Of a stretch of DNA of 49,565 nucleotides, positions 8,989 through 15,938 are shown piece by piece. The translations under genes were made by a program, and so were the position numbers. How positions within the stretch are numbered: the stretch's first letter is position 1; each line of letters begins with the position of its first letter. The notes below the pieces were generated by a model that was given only the letters and a program-made list of their open reading frames with translations, ran no database searches and was not told where the DNA came from. This stretch comes from Verrucomicrobiota bacterium. Its GTDB lineage: Bacteria; Verrucomicrobiota; Verrucomicrobiia; Opitutales; Intestinicryptomonadaceae. The stretch spans positions 1 to 49,565 of the forward strand of contig QALA01000018.1 of NCBI GenBank assembly GCA_003343565.1, read 5' to 3'.

Positions 8989-10542
8989 ATGGCTATATCT
9001 CAAAAATTGATGGACGAACTCAAACGCCGCCGCGAGGAGGCTTTTGCGGCGGGCGGAAACGACAAGCTTCAGGCGCGCCGCGCAAAGGGGCTTCTCACCG
9101 CCCGCGACAGGATTGAGGCCCTCTTTGACGAAGGCACCTTCATGGAGTTCGGAATGCACGTCCAGCACAACTGCCACAACTTCGGAATGGAGCGCAAGAC
9201 ACTCCCGACGGACGGAATCGTCGCCGGAATAGGATATGTGCAGGGCCGTCCCGTTGCGGCGTTCAGCCAGGACTTTACTGTGGCCGGCGGTTCGCTGGGG
9301 TCGAATCACGCCAAGAAGATTGTGGATTTGATGAAGTTTGCCGGCAAGAACGGCATGCCGGTTATCGGCATCAACGACAGCGGCGGCGCGCGCATTCAGG
9401 AGGGCGTGGAATCGCTGGCCGGATACGGTCAGATCTTCTATCAGAACGTCTCCATTTCCGGGGTTGTGCCGCAGATTTCGATAATAGCCGGCCCGTGCGC
9501 GGGCGGGGCGGCGTACAGTCCCGCGCTGATGGACTTCATCATCATGACGCGCAAAAACGCCAATCTCTTCATCTGCGGACCGCAAGTGATCAAGGCCGCC
9601 ACGGGCGAGGAGGCGTCGGTTGAAATGTTTGCGACGGCCGACGCGCACGCCACGGTGTCGGGCAATATCCACTTGGTCGCCGAGGACGACAGGGAGGCGA
9701 TCGCCATTGCCGAAAAGCTTCTCTCCTATCTGCCCTCCAACAACATGCAGGAGCCCCCGCACGACTTCAGCGTGCAGGTCGAAAAAACCTACGACGAGGA
9801 GCTTAACAACATAGTTCCGGCTTCCGCGCAGGAGGCGCTCGACGTTTACAAAGTTATAGAGCGCGTCGCCGACGCGGGGTCGTTCTTCGAGATACAGCGC
9901 AACTTTGCGCGCAACATCGTCGTCGGTTTTGCGAGGATTCAGGGCATAGTGGTCGGCATAATAGCCAATCAGCCGGCGTATAAGGCGGGCTGTCTGGACA
10001 TCGACGCCTCCGACAAGGCCGCGCGCTTCATTCGCACTTGCAATGCCTTTAACGTGCCGATTGTCAATATGGTCGACGTTCCCGGCTTTATGCCCGGACT
10101 GGCCCAGGAGCGCGGCGGCATAATACGCCACGGGGCGAAAATGCTTTTTGCGTACGCTTCGGCGACGGTTCCGAAAATCACCCTGATCATGCGCAAGGCC
10201 TACGGCGGGGCGTATTTGGCAATGTGCTGTGTCGATATGGGCGCCGACGCCGTGTTTGCCTGGCCCACGGCGGAGATAGCCGTTATGGGCGCGAAGGGCG
10301 CCGTGAACGTTCTTTACGGCAAGGAGATAAAGGCCGCCGAAAATCCGGGCGAGCTTGCGGCAAAGTATCAGCAGGAGTATGCCGATAAATTTTCCAACCC
10401 CTATCAGGCCGCGAGCAAGGGCATGATTACCGACGTAATCGAACCCGCCCAGACGCGCGGCGTCATAGCCATGGCTCTGCGCGCCACTTTGGGCAAGCGC
10501 GAGACGCGCCTTCCCAAGAGGCACGGCAATATTCCCCTGTAA
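8989..10542 (+). CDS. mmdA: Methylmalonyl-CoA decarboxylase alpha subunit (carboxyltransferase)
   Basis: 517 residues, the typical length of MmdA/PccB-type biotin-dependent carboxyltransferases. It moves the carboxyl group of (S)-methylmalonyl-CoA onto biotin on the carrier protein. The two crotonase-like halves are recognisable: INDSGGARIQEGVESLAGYG and GPCAGGAAYSPALMDFI in the N-half; VPGFMPGLAQERGGIIRHGA, MRKAYGGAYLAMCC and EIAVMGAKGAVNVLY in the C-half. Propionyl-CoA carboxylase beta is the closest alternative. The following OadG, BCCP and OadB-type genes argue for the sodium-pumping decarboxylase. OadG starts 15 bp after its stop. No strong Shine-Dalgarno is visible before the ATG. Confidence 0.95.
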   Translation: MAISQKLMDELKRRREEAFAAGGNDKLQARRAKGLLTARDRIEALFDEGTFMEFGMHVQHNCHNFGMERKTLPTDGIVAGIGYVQGRPVAAFSQDFTVAGGSLGSNHAKKIVDLMKFAGKNGMPVIGINDSGGARIQEGVESLAGYGQIFYQNVSISGVVPQISIIAGPCAGGAAYSPALMDFIIMTRKNANLFICGPQVIKAATGEEASVEMFATADAHATVSGNIHLVAEDDREAIAIAEKLLSYLPSNNMQEPPHDFSVQVEKTYDEELNNIVPASAQEALDVYKVIERVADAGSFFEIQRNFARNIVVGFARIQGIVVGIIANQPAYKAGCLDIDASDKAARFIRTCNAFNVPIVNMVDVPGFMPGLAQERGGIIRHGAKMLFAYASATVPKITLIMRKAYGGAYLAMCCVDMGADAVFAWPTAEIAVMGAKGAVNVLYGKEIKAAENPGELAAKYQQEYADKFSNPYQAASKGMITDVIEPAQTRGVIAMALRATLGKRETRLPKRHGNIPL

Positions 10543-10557
10543 TTTTGGAGGACGCAC

Positions 10558-11031
10558 ATGCACGCCCTGATGATTGCAACGTTGATTCCCGACAGGCCGG
10601 ACATAAACCAGATTCTCGTATTTTCCCTTACGGGATTCTGTTTGGTGATGGCGGTCTTGGCGGGGCTTTCGCTTGCCACTTCCCTGATAGGGAAGGCGTT
10701 TTCCGCGCTCGACGGCGGAGACGGGAAGTCGGCCCGCTCCGGAAGTTCTGCGGCGGCCGTTCCTTCTGCGGTTTCGTCGGCTCCTGCGCGTTCGGGGGCT
10801 CCCGCCATAGACGAGGGGCACGCGTTTGCCATATCGGCCGCGGTGGCCGCCGTGCTTCCCGACCTCGCTCCGGAGGAGGGGGAGCTGATTGCCGTAATCG
10901 CGGCGGCGGCTTCTGAAGCGCTCGATGCGGACGTCCGCGTGGTCTCATTCAAACCGGTGGATATGTCCTACGCCATGCAGGGAAGGTTCGCCCTGTTTGC
11001 GTCCAAAAATTACGTGCCCAAGCGCATGTAG
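10558..11031 (+). CDS. Sodium pump decarboxylase gamma subunit (OadG family)
   Basis: 157 residues. One transmembrane helix near the N-terminus (about residues 18-45, QILVFSLTGFCLVMAVLAGL) is followed by an Ala/Ser/Gly-rich linker and a cytoplasmic domain ending SYAMQGRFALFASKNY, the usual OadG/MmdD layout. The gamma subunit holds the carboxyltransferase, the biotin carrier and the membrane pump together. GGAGG lies upstream of the ATG at good spacing, and the gene follows mmdA by 15 bp. OadG proteins are divergent, so the call rests on topology and position as much as sequence. Confidence 0.85.
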   Translation: MHALMIATLIPDRPDINQILVFSLTGFCLVMAVLAGLSLATSLIGKAFSALDGGDGKSARSGSSAAAVPSAVSSAPARSGAPAIDEGHAFAISAAVAAVLPDLAPEEGELIAVIAAAASEALDADVRVVSFKPVDMSYAMQGRFALFASKNYVPKRM

Positions 11032-11077
11032 AACTTTTTTGCCAATCAACCCCACAAACTTAAAACAAGGAAATTTT

Positions 11078-11491
11078 ATGAAAAAACTACGCATTACAGT
11101 TGACGGAAAAACATACGACGTCGAAGTTGAAGTTCTCGGCGGCAAGGTATCCTCGATCGTTCCCGCGGCGGCTCCCGCGGTTCAGGCTGCTCCTGCGGCT
11201 GCTCCGGCTCCCGCGCCGATAGTGCCTCCGGCGGCTCCCGCCGCTCCCGCGCCAAAGGCTCCCGCGGCTCCGGCCGGCGCCAAAGACATAGCCAGCCCGC
11301 TTGCGGCCGTGGTTGTGTCCGTGAATGTCAAGGAGGGACAGCAGGTCAACGAGGGCGATCTCGTCGTCATGTTGGAGGCAATGAAGATGAACACTCCGGT
11401 CAATGCGACTTGTTCGGGTACGGTGGGCAAAATTTGCGTCTCGGCCGGGCAGAGCGTCGAGGAAGGGCAGGTTCTCATTAGTCTCTCTTAA
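11078..11491 (+). CDS. Biotin carboxyl carrier protein of the decarboxylase
   Basis: 137 residues. The N-terminal MKKLRITVDGKTYDVEVEVL segment is typical of MmdC and PccA-type carriers. A flexible Ala/Pro-rich linker follows (about residues 29-68), then a biotinyl domain with VNVKEGQQVNEGDLVVMLEAMKM. Lys103 in EAMKM is the biotinylation site. It ferries CO2 from MmdA to the membrane subunit. A longer in-frame ORF begins at 10925, but that extension overlaps oadG. The ATG at 11078 gives the canonical N-terminus and has an AAGGA ribosome binding site. Confidence 0.95.
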   Translation: MKKLRITVDGKTYDVEVEVLGGKVSSIVPAAAPAVQAAPAAAPAPAPIVPPAAPAAPAPKAPAAPAGAKDIASPLAAVVVSVNVKEGQQVNEGDLVVMLEAMKMNTPVNATCSGTVGKICVSAGQSVEEGQVLISLS

Positions 11492-11508
11492 TTTGGAAGG
11501 TTTTTTAG

Positions 11509-11545
11509 CGGATTGCGGCGCCGGTTTTGACGGTGCCGCAATCCG
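11509..11545 (+). promoter_or_regulatory. Strong RNA hairpin between the BCCP and OadB-type genes
   Basis: CGGATTGCGGC (11509-11519) pairs perfectly with GCCGCAATCCG (11535-11545). A further GCCG/CGGT pairing is possible inside the 15-nt loop. An AU-rich stretch follows but no clean U-run, so it is not a standard terminator. Lying inside the operon, it could stabilise the upstream message or partly attenuate the downstream membrane subunit. Confidence 0.65.
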
Positions 11546-11577
11546 TAAGTATTTATTTTATTAGCAGCGATAATATT

Positions 11578-13161
11578 ATGTTGCAAAGTTTAATAGATCT
11601 GGCGGCCGATACGGGATTTTCCTATGTTGATTGGCGCATGGTTGTAATGTGGGCGGTTGTCGCTGTTCTTATGTATTTGGCGGTTTTCCGCCAATTCGAG
11701 CCTCTGTTGCTGGTCCCCATAGCGTTTGGCGCGCTGTTGGCCAATCTTCCGACCGAAGGCGTGGTCAATAAGCCCGCGGGAGCCTTGATTGCCCCGGAGG
11801 CCGGAATTGTCGAGGCGGTGTTTGTCAAGTCGGGCGACAGGATTACGGCGCCCCGCGTAATAAAGTATCTTCCGTCGAGGGTTTCGGACATCGTTTCAAG
11901 TCCCCAAACTGCGGCGGCGGACGTGCAGGCGTATTTCGACAAAGTTGCCGACGTCACTTCGGAGAAGTCGCGCGGCGAGGCCCTCAAGAGGGCGCTCGGC
12001 ATTCCGGACTTGGTGGGCATGCTTCGTCCGGACCGCCCCGCGGTAGTGACCGAAAAGGGCGTTGCGGAGGCGGAGACTGCTTTTGCGGTTCGCTACAAGG
12101 GGCAGCTGCTGAATCTCAAGGGCGGAGACATGTTCGTATGGGCGAACGCTTCCGGAACCGTGAATGAAGAGCCCGCGAAAGTCGGCGCAAAATTGCAGGC
12201 CGGCGACAAGGTCGCGAGCGTTTACAGCGCGCGCACGGGGGGGCTATACTACTATATACAGATGGGGGTGCTGCTTGAGATATTTCCCCCGCTGATATTT
12301 TTGGGAGTCGGGGCGCTGACCGATTTCGGCCCGTTGATTGCGAATCCGAAAACGCTGTTTTTGGGCGGGGCGGCGCAGTTCGGAGTTTTTGCAACTTTCA
12401 TCGGGGCTTTGGCGCTCGGATTCACTTCGCAGGAGGCGGCATCAATCGGCATAATTGGAGGAGCGGACGGGCCGACGTCGATTTTCATCACAAACAAACT
12501 GGCAGCGCACCTTCTGGCGCCGATTGCCGTGGCGGCATACAGCTACATGGCGCTCGTCCCGTTCATTCAGCCTCCGATTATGCGGCTTTTGACGACGGCG
12601 CATGAGCGCAAAATCAAGATGCGCAGCCTCCGCAAAGTGGGGCGTTTGGAGAAGCTCGTGTTTGCGCTTGTCGTGACGATTTTGTGCATATTGCTCGTTC
12701 CGGACGTCTCGGCGCTCATCGGAATGCTGATGCTCGGCAATTTCATAAGGGAGTCCGGCGTTTGCGACCGCCTCAGCAAGGCGGCCCAAAACGAGCTCAT
12801 CAACGTCGTGACGATATTTCTCGGAACGTCCGTCGGCATAACTATGACCGGAGACAGGTTCATTAGAATGGACACCATATGCATTCTCATCTTGGGCGTT
12901 GTCGCGTTCAGCATCTCCACCGCGGCGGGCCTGGTAATGGCGAAGGTGATGAACATATTTCTCAAGGAAAAAATCAATCCGCTCATCGGGTCTGCGGGCG
13001 TGTCCGCCGTTCCGATGGCCGCGCGCGTATCGCAGGTCGAGGGCGTCAAGTACGATCCGTCGAACTTTCTGCTCATGCACGCCATGGGGCCGAATGTCGC
13101 GGGCGTAATAGGCACTGCGATGGTCGCGGGATTCTTCATTGCGACTTTGTCGGGACATTGA
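11578..13161 (+). CDS. Na+-transporting decarboxylase beta subunit (OadB/MmdB family) with an internal insertion
   Basis: 527 residues from the ATG at 11578. An in-frame Met at 11527 would add 17 residues, but the 11578 start gives the usual hydrophobic N-terminus. This is the polytopic subunit that decarboxylates carboxybiotin and exports Na+. Family signatures are clear: FPPLIFLGVGALTDFGP, IGGADGPTSIFITNKLA, GNFIRESGV, SAGVSAVPMAARVSQ and LMHAMGPNVAGVIGT. It is about 100 residues longer than usual OadB proteins because residues about 58-221 form a hydrophilic insertion after the first transmembrane region. Two segments in it (APEAGIVEAVFVKSGDRI and ASGTVNEEPAKVGAKLQAGD) look like half-motifs of a biotinyl/lipoyl barrel, without an EAMKM lysine. 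A terminator follows. Confidence 0.93.
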   Translation: MLQSLIDLAADTGFSYVDWRMVVMWAVVAVLMYLAVFRQFEPLLLVPIAFGALLANLPTEGVVNKPAGALIAPEAGIVEAVFVKSGDRITAPRVIKYLPSRVSDIVSSPQTAAADVQAYFDKVADVTSEKSRGEALKRALGIPDLVGMLRPDRPAVVTEKGVAEAETAFAVRYKGQLLNLKGGDMFVWANASGTVNEEPAKVGAKLQAGDKVASVYSARTGGLYYYIQMGVLLEIFPPLIFLGVGALTDFGPLIANPKTLFLGGAAQFGVFATFIGALALGFTSQEAASIGIIGGADGPTSIFITNKLAAHLLAPIAVAAYSYMALVPFIQPPIMRLLTTAHERKIKMRSLRKVGRLEKLVFALVVTILCILLVPDVSALIGMLMLGNFIRESGVCDRLSKAAQNELINVVTIFLGTSVGITMTGDRFIRMDTICILILGVVAFSISTAAGLVMAKVMNIFLKEKINPLIGSAGVSAVPMAARVSQVEGVKYDPSNFLLMHAMGPNVAGVIGTAMVAGFFIATLSGH

Positions 13162-13178
13162 CGGAATCTATCCATATT

Positions 13179-13206
13179 GGGGGCGGAAGTTAAAGCCCCT
13201 TTTTTA
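13179..13206 (+). terminator. Rho-independent terminator after the decarboxylase operon
   Basis: GGGGGC (13179-13184) pairs with GCCCCT (13195-13200) around a 10-nt loop and is followed by a T-run to 13206. It separates the decarboxylase genes from the CoA-transferase gene. Confidence 0.75.
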
Positions 13207-13256
13207 TTTCTTGGGGGCGAAGAAATTTATCATTCAATTCAATTGCACACACTAAA

Positions 13257-14738
13257 ATGAGCTACACATATATGACGGCGGACGAGGCCGCAGGCCTCAT
13301 TCAAAACGGACAAAAAATAGCGATTAGCGGATTTACTCCCGCGGGCGCAATAAAGGTGTTGCCTTCTGCAATCGCCAGAAAGGCCGAGGCCGAACACGCG
13401 GCCGGCCGGCCCTTCAAGGTTGACATCATTTCCGGCGCGTCGACGGGGGATTCCTGCGACGGAGTTCTCTCGCGCGCCCAGGCGATGGGACGCCGCTATC
13501 CGTACCAGTCCAATGCGGATCTTCGCGCCGGCGCGAACGCGAATACCATTCAGTTTTGCGACCTTCATTTGTCGCTCATGGCGCAGTACATGAATTACGG
13601 GTTTCTCGGCAAGATAGATTGGGCGATTGTCGAGGCGCGCGAGGTTTCCGAAAACGGCGAGATACTCCTTACGACCTCCGTGGGAATTGCCCCGACGGGT
13701 CTGGCGCTCGCCGACAAAATCATAATAGAGCTCAACGAATATCATTCGCCCGAACTTCGCGGATTTCACGACATCTATGAAATTTCCAATCCTCCAACCC
13801 GCCGCGAAATACCGATTTATTCGGCGGGCGACAGGATAGGTTCGCAAGTGGTCAAGGTCGATCCGAAAAAAATCGCGGCCATAGTGCGCACGAATATGGC
13901 GGACGAGGTCAAGCCTTTCAAGCCGTCGGATCCCATTACGGAGAAAATCGGCGAGAATGTGGCCAACTTCCTCGCCGCGGAAATGAAGGCCGGCAGAATC
14001 CCGGAACAGTTCCTGCCCATACAGAGCGGCGTGGGCAACATCGCGAACGCCGTTCTTGGAGCGATGGGCGAAAACGCCGATATTCCGGCGTTCTCCATGT
14101 ATTCGGAAGTGTTGCAGGATTCCGTTATAACCCTCATCGAGGAGGGGCACATAAATGTCGCCAGCGCAACTTCGCTCACCGTAACCCCGGAAAAAATTCA
14201 GGAGATATACCACAACGCAAAATTCTTTAAAGACCACATCGTTTTGCGCCCGCAGGAAATATCCAACAATCCGGAAGTGGTGCGCCGCATAGGCGTCATT
14301 TCGATCAATACGGCGATAGAGGTGGATCTTTCCGGGAACGTCAATAGCTCGCACATCATGGGCAAGAATCTCATGAACGGCATAGGCGGGAGCGGAGATT
14401 TCACGCGTGCGGCGTATTGTTCCATATACACAACGCCTTCGGTCGCAAAGGGCGGGGCGATAAGCGCGATTGTTCCCAACGTTTCGCATTGCGACCACAG
14501 CGAGCACAGCGTCAACGTCATAATTACCGAGTACGGCGTGGCGGATTTGCGCTGCAAGACTCCACTTGAGCGCGCCGAACTCATGATCGAAAAGTGCGCG
14601 CATCCGGAATACCGCGATTTGCTCAGGAAATTTGTCAGGGAGAATCCGACCGGCCATACGCCCCAGACGCTTTCCAAAGCCATGGCCTTCCACGAGGCTT
14701 TCTTGGCGACAAAAGATATGCGCAACGCGCAGTTGTAA
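13257..14738 (+). CDS. Acetyl-CoA hydrolase/transferase family CoA-transferase (succinyl-CoA:acetate or propionyl-CoA:succinate type)
   Basis: 493 residues of the Cat1/AarC/ScpC family. These enzymes move CoA between acyl groups through a glutamyl-CoA thioester. The pattern is visible throughout: KIAISGFTPAGAIKVLP near the N-terminus, a central IQSGVGNIANAVLGAMGE, then GIGGSGDFTRAA, IVPNVSHCDHSEHSV and IITEYGVADLR near the C-terminus. Beside the methylmalonyl-CoA pathway it most likely swaps CoA between propionyl-CoA (or acetyl-CoA) and succinate, regenerating succinyl-CoA and releasing propionate or acetate. Acetyl-CoA hydrolase activity cannot be excluded from sequence. A terminator lies upstream, so it probably has its own promoter, which I could not identify. 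Confidence 0.93.
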   Translation: MSYTYMTADEAAGLIQNGQKIAISGFTPAGAIKVLPSAIARKAEAEHAAGRPFKVDIISGASTGDSCDGVLSRAQAMGRRYPYQSNADLRAGANANTIQFCDLHLSLMAQYMNYGFLGKIDWAIVEAREVSENGEILLTTSVGIAPTGLALADKIIIELNEYHSPELRGFHDIYEISNPPTRREIPIYSAGDRIGSQVVKVDPKKIAAIVRTNMADEVKPFKPSDPITEKIGENVANFLAAEMKAGRIPEQFLPIQSGVGNIANAVLGAMGENADIPAFSMYSEVLQDSVITLIEEGHINVASATSLTVTPEKIQEIYHNAKFFKDHIVLRPQEISNNPEVVRRIGVISINTAIEVDLSGNVNSSHIMGKNLMNGIGGSGDFTRAAYCSIYTTPSVAKGGAISAIVPNVSHCDHSEHSVNVIITEYGVADLRCKTPLERAELMIEKCAHPEYRDLLRKFVRENPTGHTPQTLSKAMAFHEAFLATKDMRNAQL

Positions 14739-14911
14739 GGCAGTTCCGAAAAGACTTCTCGCGTTTCAGGCGAAATCCGCTTTGGGCGCGCGAGTTTTCT
14801 TCTTTACGCGAGCGTCCGCCTTTGTTGGGGCGGGCGTTCGTTATAATATCTGCGCGAAGTTCTTTTTGTCCAATGCGACGGCGCTTGGCGGTAAGTTCGA
14901 CAAATAAATGA

Positions 14912-14929
14912 AGGCAATCCTAATTGCCT
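14912..14929 (+). terminator. Possible terminator hairpin after the CoA-transferase gene
   Basis: AGGCAAT (14912-14918) pairs with ATTGCCT (14923-14929) around a 4-nt loop, followed by a pyrimidine-rich tract (CTTCCTTTC). The stem is short and the T-run interrupted, so this is tentative. It marks the boundary before the more AT-rich CRISPR locus. Confidence 0.4.
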
Positions 14930-15022
14930 CTTCCTTTCAATGAGGGATAATATTTCTTTGCGGTTTTTTTTAACCTATCCTTTAATAGTTTTTTGCTTAA
15001 TCGGGTATTTTTTATTTAGGCC

Positions 15023-15050
15023 TTGACAAAATAAAAAAATGTGTGAGAGT
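15023..15050 (+). promoter_or_regulatory. Candidate tracrRNA promoter
   Basis: A perfect -35 box TTGACA lies at 15023-15028. The best -10 at 16-17 bp spacing is weak (GAGAGT, 15045-15050, after a TG). It would place the transcript start near 15057, just before a small hairpin (ACTTTC 15058-15063, GAAAGT 15069-15074) and the anti-repeat. Confidence 0.5.
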
Positions 15051-15056
15051 GAAAAA

Positions 15057-15193
15057 TACTTTCTAAAAGAAAGTTTGTAGAAATCAAAGAATGGAGTCAG
15101 GGGCGTAAGCTCTGTTGCGATGAAAATCGCATATCCGTTAACAAGGACAATAGTCCACCAAATAAGGGTCGAACATTAGTTCGACCCATTTTT
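15057..15193 (+). ncRNA. tracrRNA of the type II-C CRISPR-Cas9 system
   Basis: Residues 15075-15108 are an anti-repeat: 17 nt (15075-15091) are an exact reverse complement of the repeat 3' half. Pairing continues through UGG, AGUCA and, past a GGG internal loop, CGUAA (15104-15108), which pairs with the repeat 5' end. This would form the duplex cut by RNase III and bound by Cas9. Downstream hairpins are TGCGAT-GAAA-ATCGCA (15116-15131, GNRA tetraloop), GGAC-AATA-GTCC (15145-15156) and the terminator GGGTCGAAC-ATTA-GTTCGACCC (15166-15187) followed by five Ts (15189-15193). The RNA reads in the same direction as the array. The 5' end is inferred from the promoter; everything from 15075 on is seen directly. 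Confidence 0.88.
15166..15193 (+). terminator. tracrRNA terminator
   Basis: A 9-bp perfect stem (15166-15174 with 15179-15187), 4-nt loop ATTA, then TTTTT at 15189-15193. The first CRISPR repeat begins 4 bp later. Confidence 0.93.
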
Positions 15194-15197
15194 GTCT

Positions 15198-15497
15198 TAT
15201 AATTATTGACCACTGTTCTTTGATTTCTACAATGCGCATGCCCAGTTTCGCGGTGATGCGCCGGTTGCGGATTGACTACCGTTCTTTGATTTCTACAATC
15301 AGCGTTCCCATCGAATGGCGGCCAGTATTGTTGCGGATTGACTACCGTTCTTTGATTTCTACAATGTTTCCGCGTCGGGGCCAAAGCTTAAGAATGTTGC
15401 GGATTGACTACCGTTCTTTGATTTCTACAATAAGAATCATTTTTAACACCGGAGAATCCGTGTTGCGGATTGACTACCGTTCTTTGATTTCTACAAT
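15198..15497 (+). CRISPR. Type II-C CRISPR array, 5 repeats of 36 bp and 4 spacers of 30 bp
   Basis: Repeats lie at 15198-15233, 15264-15299, 15330-15365, 15396-15431 and 15462-15497. Repeats 2-5 are identical, beginning GTTGCGGATTGACTACCG and ending TTCTTTGATTTCTACAAT. Repeat 1 differs at 8 positions, almost all in its 5' third. All four spacers are exactly 30 nt and unrelated to each other or to the rest of the window. The strand is set by the tracrRNA anti-repeat: the GTTG end follows the spacer in the crRNA, as in Neisseria. Each repeat holds TTGACT at repeat positions 9-14 and TACAAT at 31-36, a 16-bp-spaced promoter pointing into the next spacer. The array is transcribed toward, and opposite to, cas2. 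Confidence 0.98.
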
Positions 15498-15596
15498 CGG
15501 GGTTATATAACTTCGTGTGTATTACCGGGTTAGCCCCTTTTTAGCCTTTTAAAAAATGACGTTTTTTTATGGATTTTTAGAAAAAATTGTTGTTTT
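15498..15596. other. AT-rich spacer between array and cas2, possible acquisition leader
   Basis: About 100 bp, AT-rich, between the last perfect repeat and the cas2 stop codon. It contains T-runs on both strands (around 15565-15600) but no clean hairpin terminator. Because the degenerate repeat is at the other end of the array, this side is the likelier site of new spacer insertion. That is inference. Confidence 0.4.
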
Positions 15597-15938
15597 TTAA
15601 AACAAAGTCAATTGTTCGGGAATATCGGGCGGCTTTACAAATTCGCGTTTGATTATATTTATTATTTGCCCGAACTGTTTGTCGGTAAAAAATAATATCG
15701 ATATATTTCCGTCGGGAGGCGCGGCTCTTTTTATTGTGTTTACGTATTTCCCGCAGCATTCGCGCTGGCCGCAGAATCGAAAGTACACGGAAAATTGCGA
15801 CATTTTAAATCCGTTATCAAGCAATACGTTCCTAAAGTCCGAATACCTTTTTCTTTCCTTTTTGGTGCTTGTAGGCAAATCAAACATTACCATCATCCAC
15901 ATGAGCTTGTATCCGCTAAGATTCATTTCTTGCCCCAT
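15597..15938 (-). CDS. cas2: CRISPR-associated endoribonuclease Cas2
   Basis: 113 residues of the Cas2 ferredoxin-like fold, which bridges two Cas1 dimers in the spacer-integration complex. The N-terminal beta strand carries the acidic residue (WMMVMFDLPTSTKKERKRY). SQFSVYFRFC and SILFFTDKQFGQI are the further expected strands, and the C-terminus is PEQLTLF. It overlaps the end of cas1 by 23 bp; an alternative in-frame Met lies four codons downstream (15926). It is the last gene of the cas9-cas1-cas2 operon. The absence of csn2 or cas4 beside it fits subtype II-C. Confidence 0.96.
   Translation of the reverse strand: MGQEMNLSGYKLMWMMVMFDLPTSTKKERKRYSDFRNVLLDNGFKMSQFSVYFRFCGQRECCGKYVNTIKRAAPPDGNISILFFTDKQFGQIINIIKREFVKPPDIPEQLTLF

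Noticed and set aside
10925..11077. N-terminal extension of the biotin carrier frame
   Set aside because: It overlaps the oadG gene. The ATG at 11078 has a ribosome binding site and the canonical carrier N-terminus.
15097..15510. Reading frames through the CRISPR array with repeated peptide blocks (such as RIDYRSLIST)
   Set aside because: They are the translated 36-bp CRISPR repeats and 30-bp spacers, not a repeat protein.
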